Assembly: GCF_002865645.1 (NCBI RefSeq)
Contig: NW_020194644.1
Span: 569,734 to 633,733, forward strand
Direction: 5' to 3'
Length of the DNA: 64,000 nt
From: Hyaloscypha bicolor E
Lineage: Eukaryota > Ascomycota > Leotiomycetes > Helotiales > Hyaloscyphaceae
Part shown: positions 13,430 through 28,040 of the stretch, in pieces
How the letters are laid out: each line of letters opens with the position of its first letter
How positions within the stretch are numbered: the first letter of the stretch is position 1
Program-made: the position numbers and the translations under genes
The notes under the pieces: model-generated
Seen by the model: the letters and a program-made list of their open reading frames with translations, nothing else
Told to the model about the DNA's origin: nothing
Databases searched by the model: none

Positions 13430-14662
13430 TTTATAGCTTTATTTATTTTAAGCTTTATTTTTTATATATAAATTTAAATATTTTTTACTTTTAGCTTTAT
13501 ATATATATAATCTCTAGTTAATAAAAATAAGAAAAAAAAAGATTTCTAATATTATAGGTTAGGCCTTTATATAAAGAAAACTAGTAGTTAAATTAACTAA
13601 ACAGAATTTTTTAAAGAGGAAAAAAAAAGTAAAAAAAGTAAAATTATATTTCTTAAAATATTTAAGCTTTTTAAGTAATATATAATTACTTTATTAATTA
13701 AAAGAGATATATTATATAATAAAAGCTTTAGCCTTTATTATATGATTTAATAAAGGCTTTTAACTAAATATATAAATTAGATATTAATTTATTATAACTA
13801 AAATACTTTTAATATTAATTTATTTAATTTTATTTATTAAAACTAGAATATATCTAATTTGAAAAAAGAAATCTTTATTATTTATAAATAAAGTATTTAT
13901 AAAGATAATTAAATATAAAGACTTTCTTATTAGCTTTATAAATTTTAGTTTTTTATTAGTATTTTTAATTTATTATTAAATATATTTATTAAGTACCTTT
14001 ATATTAGTTTTCGAGAATTTAATAGCTTAAGTAGTAATTAATGAATTATATAAAGCTTCTAATTAATAAACTAATATAATATATATTTTTCTATTATATT
14101 ATATAATATATTAATCTTTAAATAAAAGATTTTAATATATAATACCTTTATTATTTATTATAATAATATATTTAACTAAAATAATTTAGAAGTTTTTATA
14201 TTAATATTTGTATATATAAATAATACTTTTATTAAACTTGAAATTATAATTAAAAGTAAAACATTTATATTTTTTAGTTAAGAACTTAGTTTTTTAAAGC
14301 TTTAATTACTTTATTTTTAATAAATTATTAGTTTTAATAAATAAAATATTATTAATTTAAAGGCTAATAATTTTAAATAATTATTTATTATAAAAAGGCA
14401 AGAATTATAAGTTAATTATTTTATAAAAAGCTTATTAATATAATAGAAATAATAAGTTTTTAATATATTAAATAATAAATAATTAAATTAATATAATATA
14501 TTTCTTTTTATTATTATAAATTTAAATAATAAGTTTTAATTCTTTTAGCTTTTTTTAAATATCTTTATTTTTAATCTTATTAATAGATCTAAATTTAAAA
14601 ATATATATTTCTTTTAATATTTAAAACTTTTAAATATTTTTTTTATTAAAAATTTAATAACT
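13430..14662 (-). mobile_element. Old copia element, RNase H and RT part
   Basis: Reverse-complement match to the RNase H and reverse transcriptase regions of the copia at 14663-28040: about 13700-14200 pairs with about 26830-27180, and 14270-14660 with about 18870-19520. It is much more AT-rich than that copy. The match stops at 14662 and resumes at 28041, so this and the block 28041-34960 are one element split by a later insertion. The bases aataact occur at both break points (14656-14662 and 28039-28045), fitting a target duplication. The 3' LTR end is not recognisable. Confidence 0.75.
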
Positions 14663-14948
14663 AGTAATATAGCTATTTCTATAGAAGTTATATATATAAT
14701 TATAAGACTCGGAAAATAAAATATAAGTAATAAAATATAAGATATAGGATATAGTTATATAACCTTATATCCTATAAATAACTTAACTAGTAGCTAGTTC
14801 TTATTAGATTTAGTAAATTTAGGAATTATATATTAATACTATAATACTATAATTCTTACTTCTAAATATTAACTATTTTACTAATTTAATATACTAGTAT
14901 TTTATATATATTATATAATAGTATTATATATTACTAGTAAACTAATAC
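14663..14948 (+). repeat. 5' LTR of copia element
   Basis: Pairs with 27751-28040. Shared landmarks include gatataggatatagttata, taaatttaggaattatatat and the terminal ttactagtaaactaata. The last bases before it (taact) are repeated after the 3' LTR. Confidence 0.82.
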
Positions 14949-17900
14949 TAATTAGTTTATATATATAGATAAGAGAAGATTTTAGATTAGTTCTAAAAGT
15001 ATTTAATAGCCTAAAACAAATCTAGTTTATTTTATATTAAAGGGAGAAACTATTTATTAACTTTATAAAAGCATTTAGTAGCCTATAGAAAAGATATCTA
15101 GTTTTTACTAATTAATAAGCAGTTAGTTATTTAATTTCTATTATTTTTTAAAACTAATTTCTTTTAGCCCTAAAACTACTTTCTTAGTAATTATTCTTTC
15201 TATTTATATAATACTCGAATTTATAGAACTTTTTTTTCCAAAATATATATCTTATATATATTCTTAAAGCTCTTTAATTATAACTTCGATTTTATTATTA
15301 AATTGAGTTCCTTAAGCTTTAGACCCTCCCGGAATTATAATATTTTACTTCTTAAATTTCTTATTATAAATAAAATATTTAAAAACGAAATATTTATTTT
15401 AATATTTTAATACTTTTATTACTAAACCCTTTTTATAAATCTATTATGAATTATTTTTATTTTTAAACCCCTTTTACTATAAATTATATATATATATATA
15501 CTAGAAAGAAACTAAACTCGGTTTAGTATAGATACTAATAAAAGAAAGAAGCTAATTAATAAATAAAAGAATAATATTAATCCTATAACTATAATAAAAG
15601 ATAATCTTTAGAAATATCTAATTATTAAAATATATTAGTATATCTTATATAAAAAGAATAATAATAATTTATAGAATCTATTTTAGAATAACTTTAAAAA
15701 CTTTAATATTATAATATTTAATTAAATTAGCTATATACTATTATAAAGTTTTTAAATCTGATTTTAGTATAATAGTATTTATATTAAATAGAATTATAAG
15801 AGCCTTACTATTATATAATTCTTTATTAATCTTATTTAAAATAAAATAAAACATATATAAAATAAAACCAATATTATTAAAGATAGCCTAATTAGATTAG
15901 ATCTTTTTTAGGAACTTATTATATTAGTTTATTTTATTCTAGAAAGAACTAGATATAAGGAAATTAGATATTCTTATTTAAGAAATTAAGCTATTTATTT
16001 ATTTCCTTTAAATTAAAGCTATTTACTACTTTTACTTTTACTATTACTATTATTATTATTAAGCCTAAAGATTTCTTAATTAATATTTATTATCTTTACT
16101 AGGAAGTTTATTAGAAAAGTAATAAAAATATATTCTAAAATATAATAATATAATAAAACTAATAATAGTTTTAATTATAAGCTTATTATTTTTCTTAGTA
16201 TTTACTAATAAATAAAGCTTTTATAAAAGGTACTAGTAAGAGCTTTTTTATTATATTAAAGAAACTAGTATAAGACTATTTTTATATTAGCTAGCTCTTT
16301 TAATATATATATATAAAAGCCTATATAAATATTTATAGCTTTTTTAAAAGTTCCGGTTTCTAATATTAAAATTTAAATAAATAAAATACTATTATCTTAA
16401 TAATTATAATAGCTAAATATTTCGAGAAAATAATATTTGAGCCTATTTAAATACTAATTAATAACCTATATTAATTATAATATAACCTTATTCTTATTTT
16501 ATAAAATACCGAATTCCTATATAATAAAATTATTATTTCTTATTAAAGCTTACTAGTATACTAATATATAGTCTCGAATTCTTTCCCTAATCTTAGCTAG
16601 CTTATTAATAAGCTTTAATTATTTATTATTACTTATAAAAAGAAATAATGAATTAATACCAAAACCTATTTTACTAATTAATAATATTATTTATAAAATC
16701 CTTCAAGCTATTATTTATCCGGAAATCGTTAATATAGATCTAGCTATAATTTCGGAACCTGTAATAGTTATTTCAAGTCCCATAATTATAATAATTATAT
16801 TCCGAAATTATATTTTATATATAAGAAATTCGAATACTATTTATAGAAATATATATTGGGAAAATAAGAGGCTAAAAAGGCTCGATTTAAGAATAGAAAT
16901 ATCTATTAATTTAGATCCCGAAATACCTATAACTTTAATAAATACTTTAGTAATACTTATATATAATATATTACTAAAATTAAAGAAAAAGAAAATAATA
17001 AAAGTAATAAAAACGAATTAGGAAATAATGCTTTTAAAGCCTTATTAGTAGAAATAAATAAGGAAAAGAATTATTATTTAGATTTCTATTTTATTTTAGT
17101 TAAAAGCTTTTTAGCTACTTTTATTACTTTTATTACTTCTATAGCTAATATTCTTATAAATAACTTTATTTCTCTTTTTCTTATATACTAGATAATAGGC
17201 GAAAACTATACTTTAAAGCCTATTAAACCCGTAATAGAAAATACCTAGATCTTTATAATAAATAATATATTAAAATATAATACTTATTATTTTTATAAAG
17301 TTATAATTAATATTAAAGCTTCTAGATACTTAATTACTAGTTCTAATTAATTCCAAGCTTTATAATAAACTAATAATAGTATTAAATTTAATAAAACTAT
17401 TAAAGGCCAAGTTAATATCTAATTTAATATTGGATTTATATCTTTTATTAGATCTATAATAATAAGAATATTAATTATGTAAATATAATTCTATATTATA
17501 TTTATAAAAACTCTATTTTTATTTAGCTTAGCTAATATAAATAAAATAGAAATCTATTTTAATAATTTTACTAATTATTTTATTATTTTTACTAGATATT
17601 ATATATTTATAATATAATATTTTAGATATTTTTTCTTGCTTTAAAATACTATATTATAAGGCTTTATTTTCGAATTCTTTATTTATAATTCCTGTTTTTT
17701 TATAAAGATTAAATTATAATATTTATATTACTATTTTAGTTATTTATTTATTAATAAACTTTAAAATATACTAAAATAAATAAGTTGTAATATTAATATA
17801 AAAGCCCTTAAATACCTTATAAAGTATTATAAATAATACCAGAAATTCGAATAATTATTAAAATAATTTAAGTTTAACCTAAAAAATAATATTAGCTTTA

Positions 17901-19600
17901 ATTATTTTATTATTATTAATATTTTCTATATTTCTAATAAATTTATACTTTATATTATTAATAAAAATACTCGATATTAAGCCAACTAATATTTTTAAAA
18001 TATTAGTATAATATATATTTAAAATACCCTAAAATAGTATTAGATTAATATTTATTTAAACTCTTCTAATTAGATTATAGTAAATATTAGAAAGTAGTTT
18101 ATTAGTAAGAAGTTTGCTTAGCTTATAAATATTATAGGAACTAAGATTAAAATTATTTCTCTAAAAGCTTATAATTTTATTAGAATTATAGAATACTATT
18201 ATAGCCTAATTTAATATATTTATCTTATTATTATAGCCGAAATTAACGGAATTAATAAGGATATTATATTTTAAATAGCTTTTAAAGCTATTAATAACTT
18301 TATAAAAGCTAATAGTATTATTTTAATTCTCTTAATTTATAATATTTTATCTTAAATAACTAAATATAATACCTTATTATTTATTATTTTATAATAATTA
18401 ATAGCTCTTAAAAAAGTAATAATAGAAATCCAGAAACTTTGAGCTAGATATTAAGTTATAAATACTTTAAATACCCGAAATAGCTCTAGTATTACTAATA
18501 TCTATAAACTTCTATTAAATTCGAATATTCTTATATAATATAAAGAAAATATTAGTTAATCTAGTAATTAAAATAGGCTATATAAGCTAGTAGCTATTAA
18601 TAAAGAGAATTATATATTAGTTCTATTATATAATAATATTATCTTTTATTTAATCTTTATAAAACCCTTTTATATAGAAAATATTAAGATTAATACTAAT
18701 AGCCCTAAACCTGAATCTAAATTTTATAATAAGGCTAAAAGTAATATAAATATAATTTCTTTTATTATTCTTACTATTTTATTAAAGTATAATAGAGAAT
18801 ACTCTTATAAGAACTCTAATATTATAATATTTTTATAGGATAATAACTTATATAAGGATTTCTATTAAATTAAAGTTACTAGCTTTTTAGAAAAGAGTAT
18901 ATTTAAAGTTATTTTCAGATTTTAGATACTAGAAAGAAAACGAATCTTTAATTCTAGATTTATTAATAAAGTTAAGAATAAGGATATAAAGAAAAAGCTT
19001 AAGAAATCGAAACTAGTTATTTAAATTTATAATAATAGTAAGAAATATATAGTATTAATATAATTACTTATTATTTAATATATTAGCTAGAGAATTATTC
19101 TTAGTATTATTACTATAATAATAAATATTACGGAATTATATTTATATAATATCTTATAAGCTTATATCTAATTAATAACCTTATTAATTATAATTTTTAT
19201 ATTAATTTATTTTATAAATTTATTAAAGAGCTAAATTTAAAAAACGATTTTATTCTAAAGATTATAAAACTATTATATAATATACTAAAAGCAAGAAACT
19301 ATTAGTTTAAAACTTATTATTCTTATTATATTAATAAGCTTTCTATAAAATAATTAACTTATAACCCTTGCCTCTTTTATAGTAAATAACTTTTCGGAAT
19401 TATTAGTTTTTAAACTAATAATATTCTATTTATTAGAACTAATAATTTTATAAAGGCAAAATAATTAAAGCTTTAAAAAACTAAATTTTTAGTTAAGAAA
19501 TATAAATGCTTTATTTTTAATTATAATCCCAAGTTTAATAAAAGTATTATTTATATAAATACTACTAGAATTACCTTTATATAGAAATACTAATATAAAA

Positions 19601-19903
19601 ATATAAGGCACGTAATAGCAAAGTAATATATAAGTAGTTAAGGTAAGTAAGCTACGGAGTAATACTTGTAAGTATAACTAATTCCAAGAATTAATTCTAA
19701 TAAGAGACTAATTAATGCCCCTTCTAAAGCTAGAAGCGTCTTTCTATATATTCCCTAGTACTTAGCCAGATATATAAAGCCCTTTACTTAATTAGGAAAT
19801 CCCATATAATCCATATAATTCCGATTATAAGCTATATCCAAAATAGGAAACTAGATCCATAATATCTAATACCTGTCTATATACTATTATATATACCTAT
19901 TAT
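19601..19903 (-). repeat. 3' LTR of nested gypsy element
   Basis: 303 bases, same length and orientation as 26291-26593. Landmarks are aaggtaagtaagct, gaattaattctaataagaga and tatatatacctattat. In the element's own orientation this is the downstream LTR. Confidence 0.88.
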
Positions 19904-20436
19904 ATTAATCCCCTTTCTGGGCCCTTATTTCTAAGAGGCCTGGGAAAACTGCAAATAGCTTTATAAATATTTCCCTGAAACTTTCCTAGCTACTAGCTTT
20001 TCCCAAAGACTCCCTATAATTGCCCTATTATTATACCAGGTAATAAAGTTAAGGATATAGTTTACTAATCCTTTCTAGCTAGTTTATAAATTACTTTTAG
20101 TAATTTCCCCTTATAAAGATAGTATGAATATAGTATATACTATCGGATATAAAGCTTATCCGATCTCCTAATTAGTTTATAAATCCCAACTTAGCTTCTA
20201 TTTGCAAATAAATTATTACTTTATAGGCCTAAGAGCTTGGAAAAGTTAATCCGATTTTCTGGTTTATTTATAAATTCTTTCTTTGGAATTTTCTGGGTAT
20301 TTCTAGTATAGAGCCGGTTCCGAATTCATAATTACTATTTGGGAAAAGGATATTATAAAAAGGCCTCTCTTTTTCTACTAACTAATTTTTCTTTTCCTTA
20401 ACTATAATACCGTATCTAGCTTCTTCTTATCTCTTG

Positions 20437-20510
20437 CCTTCCTTCTTTAAGCCTTCTTTAAGCTCCTTTAAGCTTCTTTAAGCCTTATTTAAGCTTTATT
20501 TAAGTCTTCT
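20437..20510. repeat. ctttaagc-type tandem repeat
   Basis: Five to six imperfect copies of a 12-15 base unit of the form ttctttaagcc / ttatttaagc. It lies in the non-coding stretch between the chromodomain and the 3' LTR of the nested gypsy element. Confidence 0.7.
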
Positions 20511-23500
20511 TCTAATTTCCTCTTTTACTTCTTTATTTATTAAGATAAATACTTCTCTTAATACTTATTAGCCTATTATTACCTATTTGGCTAATACTTC
20601 TATATCCTTAATTTGCCCTTATTATCTTTAATATTCCAAGAATATTACTAAGTTTCCTGACCTTACTTATATTAAGAGTAATAATTACTCGGTATATAAT
20701 TATTATTACTTCAAGAATAAGAAGTATAATCCTATAAGTTATAAATTTCTTCTTTTATTTCTTATTCTAATATTATCTAAGGTTCCTTAAGTATATATAA
20801 TATAGTTAAACCGCCTTCTTTAAGCCATTAATATATATAAGTATTTTCCCTATTTTTTACCTAAAAAAGAGAAGGCTATTATTACTCTTTTTCTATACTA
20901 AACTATATATATTTCTTATATTAAAGCTATTATTCGAGGCTAATAGATTCCCCTAATAATCCAAGGAATAAGTTAAATAATTCTTACTAGCTTAGTATAA
21001 GTATAAAGTACTCTTAATAATATAGTTAATATTCTTCGGTATTAAGTAAGCTTACTTCTTTCTTGTTTCTTACTAATAGCTAATAGCTTTATAGGCTAAT
21101 TTATTATCTATTTCTCGAAAGAATCCTAATAAGAATAATAATAAGAATAGTAGAGAGTAGTTATAAGAATAGGGTATTTATAGGATATAGAAATTAGAGT
21201 TTTTAATAATTTTTATATAGTTTTTCCAAGAATAAATATATGGTTTTTTAATAGTTTCCTAATAAAAGCATTTATCTTTTATATCTCTATTTGGCTAATA
21301 GTATTATAATATTACTTTTTTCTAAGTATTCTTGTAATTCTTAAGTTATATTCTCTAGATTACTTAGTAATTCCTATATATTATTTACTAGTAAGTAGCC
21401 TTTCTAATAAACGAGATACTTTCTTTCTTTTTTATCTTTTCTATAAGCTATAATGAATTCTATCTTGAATTTCTCTTTATCTTTAATCTTAACTGGCTCT
21501 AGTTCTATTATAGTACTAGCTTGCAGGTATTATAGTTCTAAGAGGGAAATATAGAAAATATTATAAATCTAATATAATAGTAGTAATTTCAAGTAGTATA
21601 TCTGTCTATATATTCCTATAACTTCTAGAACTTTAAAGGGGCCGAGATATTTATCTACTAGCTTTATACTAGGTTATAGCTATTAAATATTCTTTATATA
21701 AAGTATAACTTTATTATATATCTTGAATTTCTTATTAATATATTTCTTATTATAGTACTTTTTCTATATATCTATTATTTCTTGCTATTATTTCTCTAGT
21801 ATTTCCCGTTTTACTTAAATTCTTTATACTCTTTCCTATATTACTAGTACCTCTCTTTCTGGAATATTATCCTTAATATATAGTTTAATATTAAGATAGA
21901 ATTCATATAAGATATAGAATAGGGATATTCCTATTATTAAATATATAGAGTTATTATATATGAATTCTATAAAAGCAAGCTTTACTATCTAGTTATCCTA
22001 CTAATAGCTAGTATAGTACTTTAAGTATTATTCTAGAGTTTGGTTTAGATTCTCTATTTATCTATTAGTTTACAAGTAAAATACTATACTTAGCTATTAT
22101 TAAATCTTTAAGTAAAAATATAGACTTAATTAAAACTTACTTATAAAAACAGATCTTTTATTAGAGGTTATATTTATAGGTATACTAAAGTCTTTAATAA
22201 TATGATATATAAATAGCTCTACTAGCTCAGGAGCCGAGACCTCCTTAGTAATTGGAATATATTATACTATTTTTATATATTTATTAATAATAATAAGTAT
22301 AGAATTATATACTTTACTATAAAACCTAGAAAAAAGCAGCCCTGTAATAAAGTCTATAGTAATTTCTTGCCATGGCTTAGAAAGAAGGAGAAATGAACTA
22401 AGTATATTATATAGCAAATATCTCTTTACCTTAGTCTATTAATATATAGGATAAGTTCTAATATAGTCTTTTATATCCTTTCTTATATTTTACTAGAAGT
22501 ACTTTCTCTAAAAGATCTCTAGTATCTTACTAGTACTAAAATACCTATTTATAGAATTATTATAGTTAGCTTATAGTAATTCTTTTTTAAGAGCCGGCTT
22601 ATTTAATATATAAATAGTATTCTAATATTTTAATAACCCAGATATATTAAGTTCCCAAGTCTTAATAGCTCTAATAGAGGTCCCCTTTAAGAACTATTTA
22701 TATTATTAGTATTATACTAATAGGTTGAGCCTTTAGTACTATAATAGTAGTTTAAGTAATATCTCTCTGCTTTCCTTATATATTATTTCGGACCTAGCTA
22801 CTTATATAGCTAGAATCCGTAGTATATACTATTTATAACTAGCTATACTAGTAATAGGCTCAAGTAGTAGTATCTCTGGTACTACTCCGTTACTAAAATG
22901 AACTTCCTTTTTAGAATTCCTTAGTATCTTACTAATTGAGGAGTACCTACCTCCTTTTTTCTGGGCCTTATATTATAGTATTATAGGAATAATATGGCAT
23001 CCTATTACTACTACCTATAGGGTTCTCTGTTCTATATTCTATAGCTTATTATAAAGTATAAGTAGTAAAGTATCTTTATCTAAACCTACTATAAAGTCTG
23101 GTTTCCTTAATAGCCTATTAGCGGGATTACTATACTCCGGCTAGTACTCTAAAACAAAGTCAAAGGCAGCTAGCTTCTCTACCTATCTTATCTATTAATT
23201 ATTTAGTTTTCTCTTAATTATAAAGTATTTTAAGTTATTATAATCTGTCTTAATAATAATAGTATACCGGATATATACTAGATAATACTACTAAGTATGA
23301 AATGCCAGAATAATAGCCAAGAGTTTAGAATTATATATCTCGTACCTGCTTTTAATTATAGTTATCTTTTTTAAATAGAAAGTAATAGGGTATTACCTGG
23401 CTTCTGTCCTTTTACTAAAGAGCTAGGAAATTATACCTATAACTACAAATCCTAAAGTATCCGTTTTTATATAAATTTTTAAGGCTAGGTCGAAATAATA

Positions 23501-26290
23501 AAGAATTAGTACTATTATAAATATAATTTATAGTTCCCTAAAAGCCTTATCTGCCTTATTTGTCTAGCTAAACTAATATAGTAGTTTTCTGCCAGTTTTT
23601 AGTAAATTAGTTAACTCTTTTATTACCCTAAAGTATTTATAGATAAACTTCCGGTAAAAGTTAGTAAAACCCAGGAATACTTGGATTTCTCGGATATTAT
23701 TCTTTAGGGCCGGCTATTTCCTAATAGCTATAATCCGGCTAGCCTCTATTTCTATATTATCTGGGCTAATTACAAATCCCAGGAATTCTATCCTTTCTAT
23801 ATTAAACTCGTATTTTGCCAAGTTTATAAAGAGCTAGTATTACTATAACCGCTCGAGTATATATTAGATTACTATTATATACTATTCTGGGTTCTCTAAA
23901 TAAATTAAAATATTATTTAGATAGACTATATAAATAATATCTATAAGGCCTACTAGTATATAATTAATATATACCTGGAATATTACCGGAGTATTAAATA
24001 GTCCAAAGAGTATAATATAGTATTCAAAATATCTATAATATATTTGAAATACTATTTTCTACTTATTACTCTCCTATATTTATAACTAATAGTAAGTATC
24101 CTTTAAGTCTAGCTTTATATATACCTTTACTTTATAAAGCCTATCTATTATTTTACTAATAAGTAATAACGGTATTCGGTTCTTAATAGTAATCCTATTT
24201 AGACTCCGGTAGTTAATATATAAATATAGGCCGCCTCTTTTCTTTGGAATAAATATAATTGGGATACTAGCTAGGCTAGTAAAATAACGGATCTACTTCT
24301 TTTCCAAGCTAATATTAAGATATTCTCGAAGGATTTCAAGCTCCCTTTCTAATAAAGTATATATAGGACTATATAGTAGTTAGAATCCTGGTTCCAGATC
24401 TATATAATACTCTATTATATAGTAGTCGGGTAGTATACCTATAGCCTCTATAGAGAATACTCGGAGAAGGTCCTAATACTTTCTGGGAAGTATAGCTATT
24501 CTATTTATAGTAATAGTAGTAATTCTTTGGCTATCTGTTATAGAATAGGCAGTTAATAGAAAAACATATGCCTTATACTTTACTACTTTAGTAAACTTCC
24601 TGGTATTTAGAACTTTAATCTTCTATAATTAAATCTAGTATTTCTATATTACTTCCCTAAAGGAAATTAGGGAATTAACCTAGTAAAGCTATAGGAATCC
24701 AAGTATTATATTAATATGATTTAGATTAAAATTATATAATATAAAGTATATATTAGTCTTCTTTTAGTTCCCTAGTATATTCTCGGTAATAACCCCAAGA
24801 ATATAATCTCTATATAAATAAATCCTCCTTTTCTCTAGTAAGAATAAGAGAATTACCCTTAATATTAACGGAATACCTATATCTAAGGCTAATTTTCTTT
24901 TTATATAATTAGCCTCTATATCCGAATTAACTAATACTCTAATCCTTTATTTATCTTTCCTTATCTTAATAGTAACCTTAATTACTATTCTCGTTTTAGG
25001 GGCCTTGCCCTCTATAATATAAACGAATATAACTACTATAGGATATACCCGTTTCCCGGCTTCTTTAGTTCTGGGTACTTATATACCTTATAGCTAGACT
25101 TATTATAGTTATAGTAAGTCGGTTTTCCCTAATTTAGGTAAGTAATAGTATAGTAACTCTTCTTCTGGCAAGTAAAGCAAGTTATATCCGGTTTTATAGA
25201 TCCCGATATAGATACTATATTAGATCCTATTACTATATTTTTATTATTCTAGTTATATAAATCTTATAATAGGGATATACTTCTCTTCTATTTCCCTTTA
25301 TTATTTCCTCTTTCCTTTCTCTAATTTTCTTTCTTTTATTAATCTATTAGCTTATTATTATATTCCCGTTAAGTAAACTAGTTTAAGTTATTCTTAATTC
25401 TTATAGCTATAGAAATAAGCTTCTTTCTTTCTTATAGAGTATTTCCTTAATAATTAATCTTGTCCCGAATCTCCTGTCTTAAGCTACTAAATAAGTTATT
25501 CCGCTCTTATAGTAAACCTGTATATCCCAAGTTATCTAATAGGCTATTTAAATAGGATATAAAGCTTTAGATACTCTAATCTAGCTATTATTTTATATCT
25601 TTAAACTTGGCAAGGGTATTATTACTATAGTTTTCCGGATCCAAAATAGAATCCTTTATAAACTTAATAAAGGTTTCCTAATCCGTAGTATTAATACCTA
25701 CTAATTACTCCCTATATTTCCAGATATTCCTAGCTATATCCTTAAAGTAAGAAGTATAATATATAATCTTTACTATATCTATAGCCTAGATAATCCTACT
25801 ATCTTTATACTATTTTAGCTCTACCTAGTAGAAGAAGTCCTAGGCTTCCTTAATACTCTTTCCCTTATAGGTTAGTAATTCTCGGGTTTTTGGAGTTCTA
25901 TAAACCAAATATATTACCGGTAGTATAATAGGTTCTATAATAAGTACCCGAATATCCTTAAGATAGCAAATCTGAGCTTCCAAATCCTCTAGATTCTTCC
26001 TCTATTATATCTCTGCTTCTAATTTAGTAATATAATAACGAGCCGCCGCTAGCTTCTCTATTATTATTATCCTACTAGCTAGTTCTAGGGATATCTGAGT
26101 TCTACTTCCTTCTCCTAATTAGGTAGTAGCTAGAGTAGCTAACTAGGCGCTTTCCTAGGTACCCGACTAGGTTATCCTAGTAATAGTAGAGGCGCTTCTT
26201 CTGGTTAATACTTTAGCTATTAGTGGTTTTGTCTATTAATGGCTTAATTACCTCGTAACGAACTACTCTCCAAAGATTAGATTAATTAGA

Positions 26291-26593
26291 ATATAAGGTA
26301 TATAATAGTAGGGTAATATATAAGTAGTCAAGGTAAGTAAGCTATAGAGTAATACTTGTAAGTATAACTGATTCCAAGAATTAATTCTAATAAGAGACTA
26401 ATTAATGTCCCTTCCAAAGCTAGGAGCGTCTTCCTATATATTCCCTAGTATTTAGCCAGGTATACAAAGCCCTTTACTTAATTAGGAAATTCTATGTAAT
26501 TTATATGATTCCGATTATAAGCTATACCCAAAATAGGAAACTAGATCTATAATATCTGATACCTGTTCATATACCATTATATATACCTATTAT
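26291..26593 (-). repeat. 5' LTR of nested gypsy element
   Basis: Partner of the LTR at 19601-19903. Differences between the pair are scattered transitions. It is followed at 26594 by a run of A and then by an 18-bp tandem array that belongs to the host side of the junction. Confidence 0.88.
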
Positions 26594-26617
26594 AAAAAAC
26601 CTTTAAACTATTTCTAT

Positions 26618-26778
26618 AAAAAATATTATTATTATAAAAAATATTACTATTATAAAAAATATTACTATTATAAAAAATATTACTATTATAAAAAATATTA
26701 CTATTATAAATATTACTATTATAAAAAATATTACTATTATAAAAAATATTACTATTATAAAAAATATTACTATTATAA
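26618..26778. repeat. 18-bp tandem array at insertion junction
   Basis: About nine copies of an 18-base unit (ataaaaaatattactatt), one shortened to 15 bases, starting about 25 bases beyond the LTR of the nested gypsy. It sits between the reverse transcriptase and RNase H parts of the interrupted copia. In a functional copia these would be continuous, so the array is an addition. Confidence 0.85.
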
Positions 26779-27750
26779 ATAATAGAAATACTATTTATTA
26801 AATTTTTTTTATTAAGAATTAATATATTATCTAGTATATTAAAGAAATATATATTATATTAGTTTATTAACTAGAAGCTTTATATAATTTATTAATTATT
26901 ATTTAAGCTATTAAATTCTCGGAAACTAATATAAAGGTATTTAATAAGTATATTTAATAGTAAATTAAGAATATTATTAGAGAATTGAGATTTATAAAGC
27001 TAGTAAAAGAATCTTTATATTTAATTATTTTTATAAATACTTTATTTATAAATAATAGAGATTTCTTTTTTTAAATTAGATATATTCTAGTTTTAGTAAA
27101 TAGAATTAAATATATTAATATTATTTACTAGTTCTTTACTAAATGCAAGAGAATTACTAGAAGTATTCTAGCTTTAGAACTTTATAATATAGCTTATAGC
27201 TTTAATATAAGTGCTTTAGTTAAATCTATAATTAATAAAGTATTAGAAATAGAACTATTACTAGTAATTTATATGAATTTGAAGTTATTATATAAATGCC
27301 TTATTAAATTAGGTATTATTCGAGAGAAAGACCTAATAATTAATATAATATATCTTTACTAAATATATAAATAATAAGAAATTATAGAAATTAAATAAAT
27401 TAAAGAAAAATCGAATTCTATTAATTTTATAACAAAATTAAAGCTATTAAATATCCTTAAATACCTTATTAATACGAATACTATATAGTTAGATATAGAG
27501 AAATAAATCAAATATAAATAGGGCAAGAAATAAATATATTAAATAAGAAGAAATAAGTATATTAGATAGAAAAGTATTATAAAAGAAAAAGTTATATATA
27601 AAAGACTATAGCCTTTAATATATAACTAAAACCTTAAAAATAATATAAATATATAAAGTATTTAGGAAATCTAATACTAGGCCGGATTAGGGAATTAGTA
27701 TATAATTAGAGAAAAAATATTATTTTTTATAATTTTAGAAAAGTTCTAGT

Positions 27751-28040
27751 ATTAGTATAGCTATTCCTATAAGAGTTATATATATAGTTATAAGATTCGG
27801 GAAATAGAATATAGGTAATAAAATATAAGATATAGGATATAGTTATATAACCTTATATTCTATAAGTAACTTAACTAGTAGCTAGTCTCTATTAGGCTTA
27901 ATAAATTTAGGAATTATATATTAATACTATAATATTATAATTCTTATTTCTGAATATTAATTAATTACTTTACTAATTTAAAATACTAGTATTTTATATA
28001 TATTATATAATAGTATTATATATTACTAATAAACTAATAA
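27751..28040 (+). repeat. 3' LTR of copia element
   Basis: Partner of the LTR at 14663-14948 in the same orientation; the two differ mostly by RIP-type transitions and a few short indels. It is followed directly by taact and then by the continuation of the older minus-strand copia. Confidence 0.82.

Larger units (their letters stand above)
19601..26593 (-). mobile_element. Ty3/gypsy chromovirus nested in copia
   Basis: A 6,993-base element with two 303-bp LTRs. Reading the minus strand: gag (about 25950-25100) with a well-kept CCHC knuckle near 25150-25190 (CFTCQKKSYYTITY, from C-x2-C-x4-H-x4-C), reverse transcriptase (about 24400-23640), RNase H (about 23500-23100), integrase (about 22560-21900) and a chromodomain (about 21500-21340; reads YLVY, K-GY, N--ELLSNLEN). 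It has fewer stops and is less AT-rich than its host, fitting a more recent insertion. It broke the copia RT at 19600. About 1.4 kb between chromodomain and 3' LTR has no recognised domain. A second copy of the family starts at 61004. Confidence 0.88.
14663..28040 (+). mobile_element. Full-length Ty1/copia element with nested gypsy
   Basis: Bounded by direct LTRs (14663-14948 and 27751-28040). The inside reads leader, gag (about 15500-16900, degraded Cys-His box near 16775-16840), GAG-pre-integrase with a TWII-N-GASNH-like start (about 17100-17560), integrase (about 17700-18700), reverse transcriptase (about 18940-19600) and then, after an interruption, RNase H (about 26870-27500; NLKLLYKCLIKLG corresponds to the TDSKSLYECLVKLG box of the family). 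The domain order integrase before RT is diagnostic of copia. A gypsy element occupies 19601-26593. Stops are mainly at CAA/CAG/TGG positions. Without the inserted gypsy it is about 6.4 kb. Confidence 0.88.

Noticed and set aside
26618..26778. Short regular repeats considered as a CRISPR array
   Set aside because: Units are contiguous without unique spacers, AT-only, and in a eukaryotic retrotransposon; it is a simple tandem repeat.
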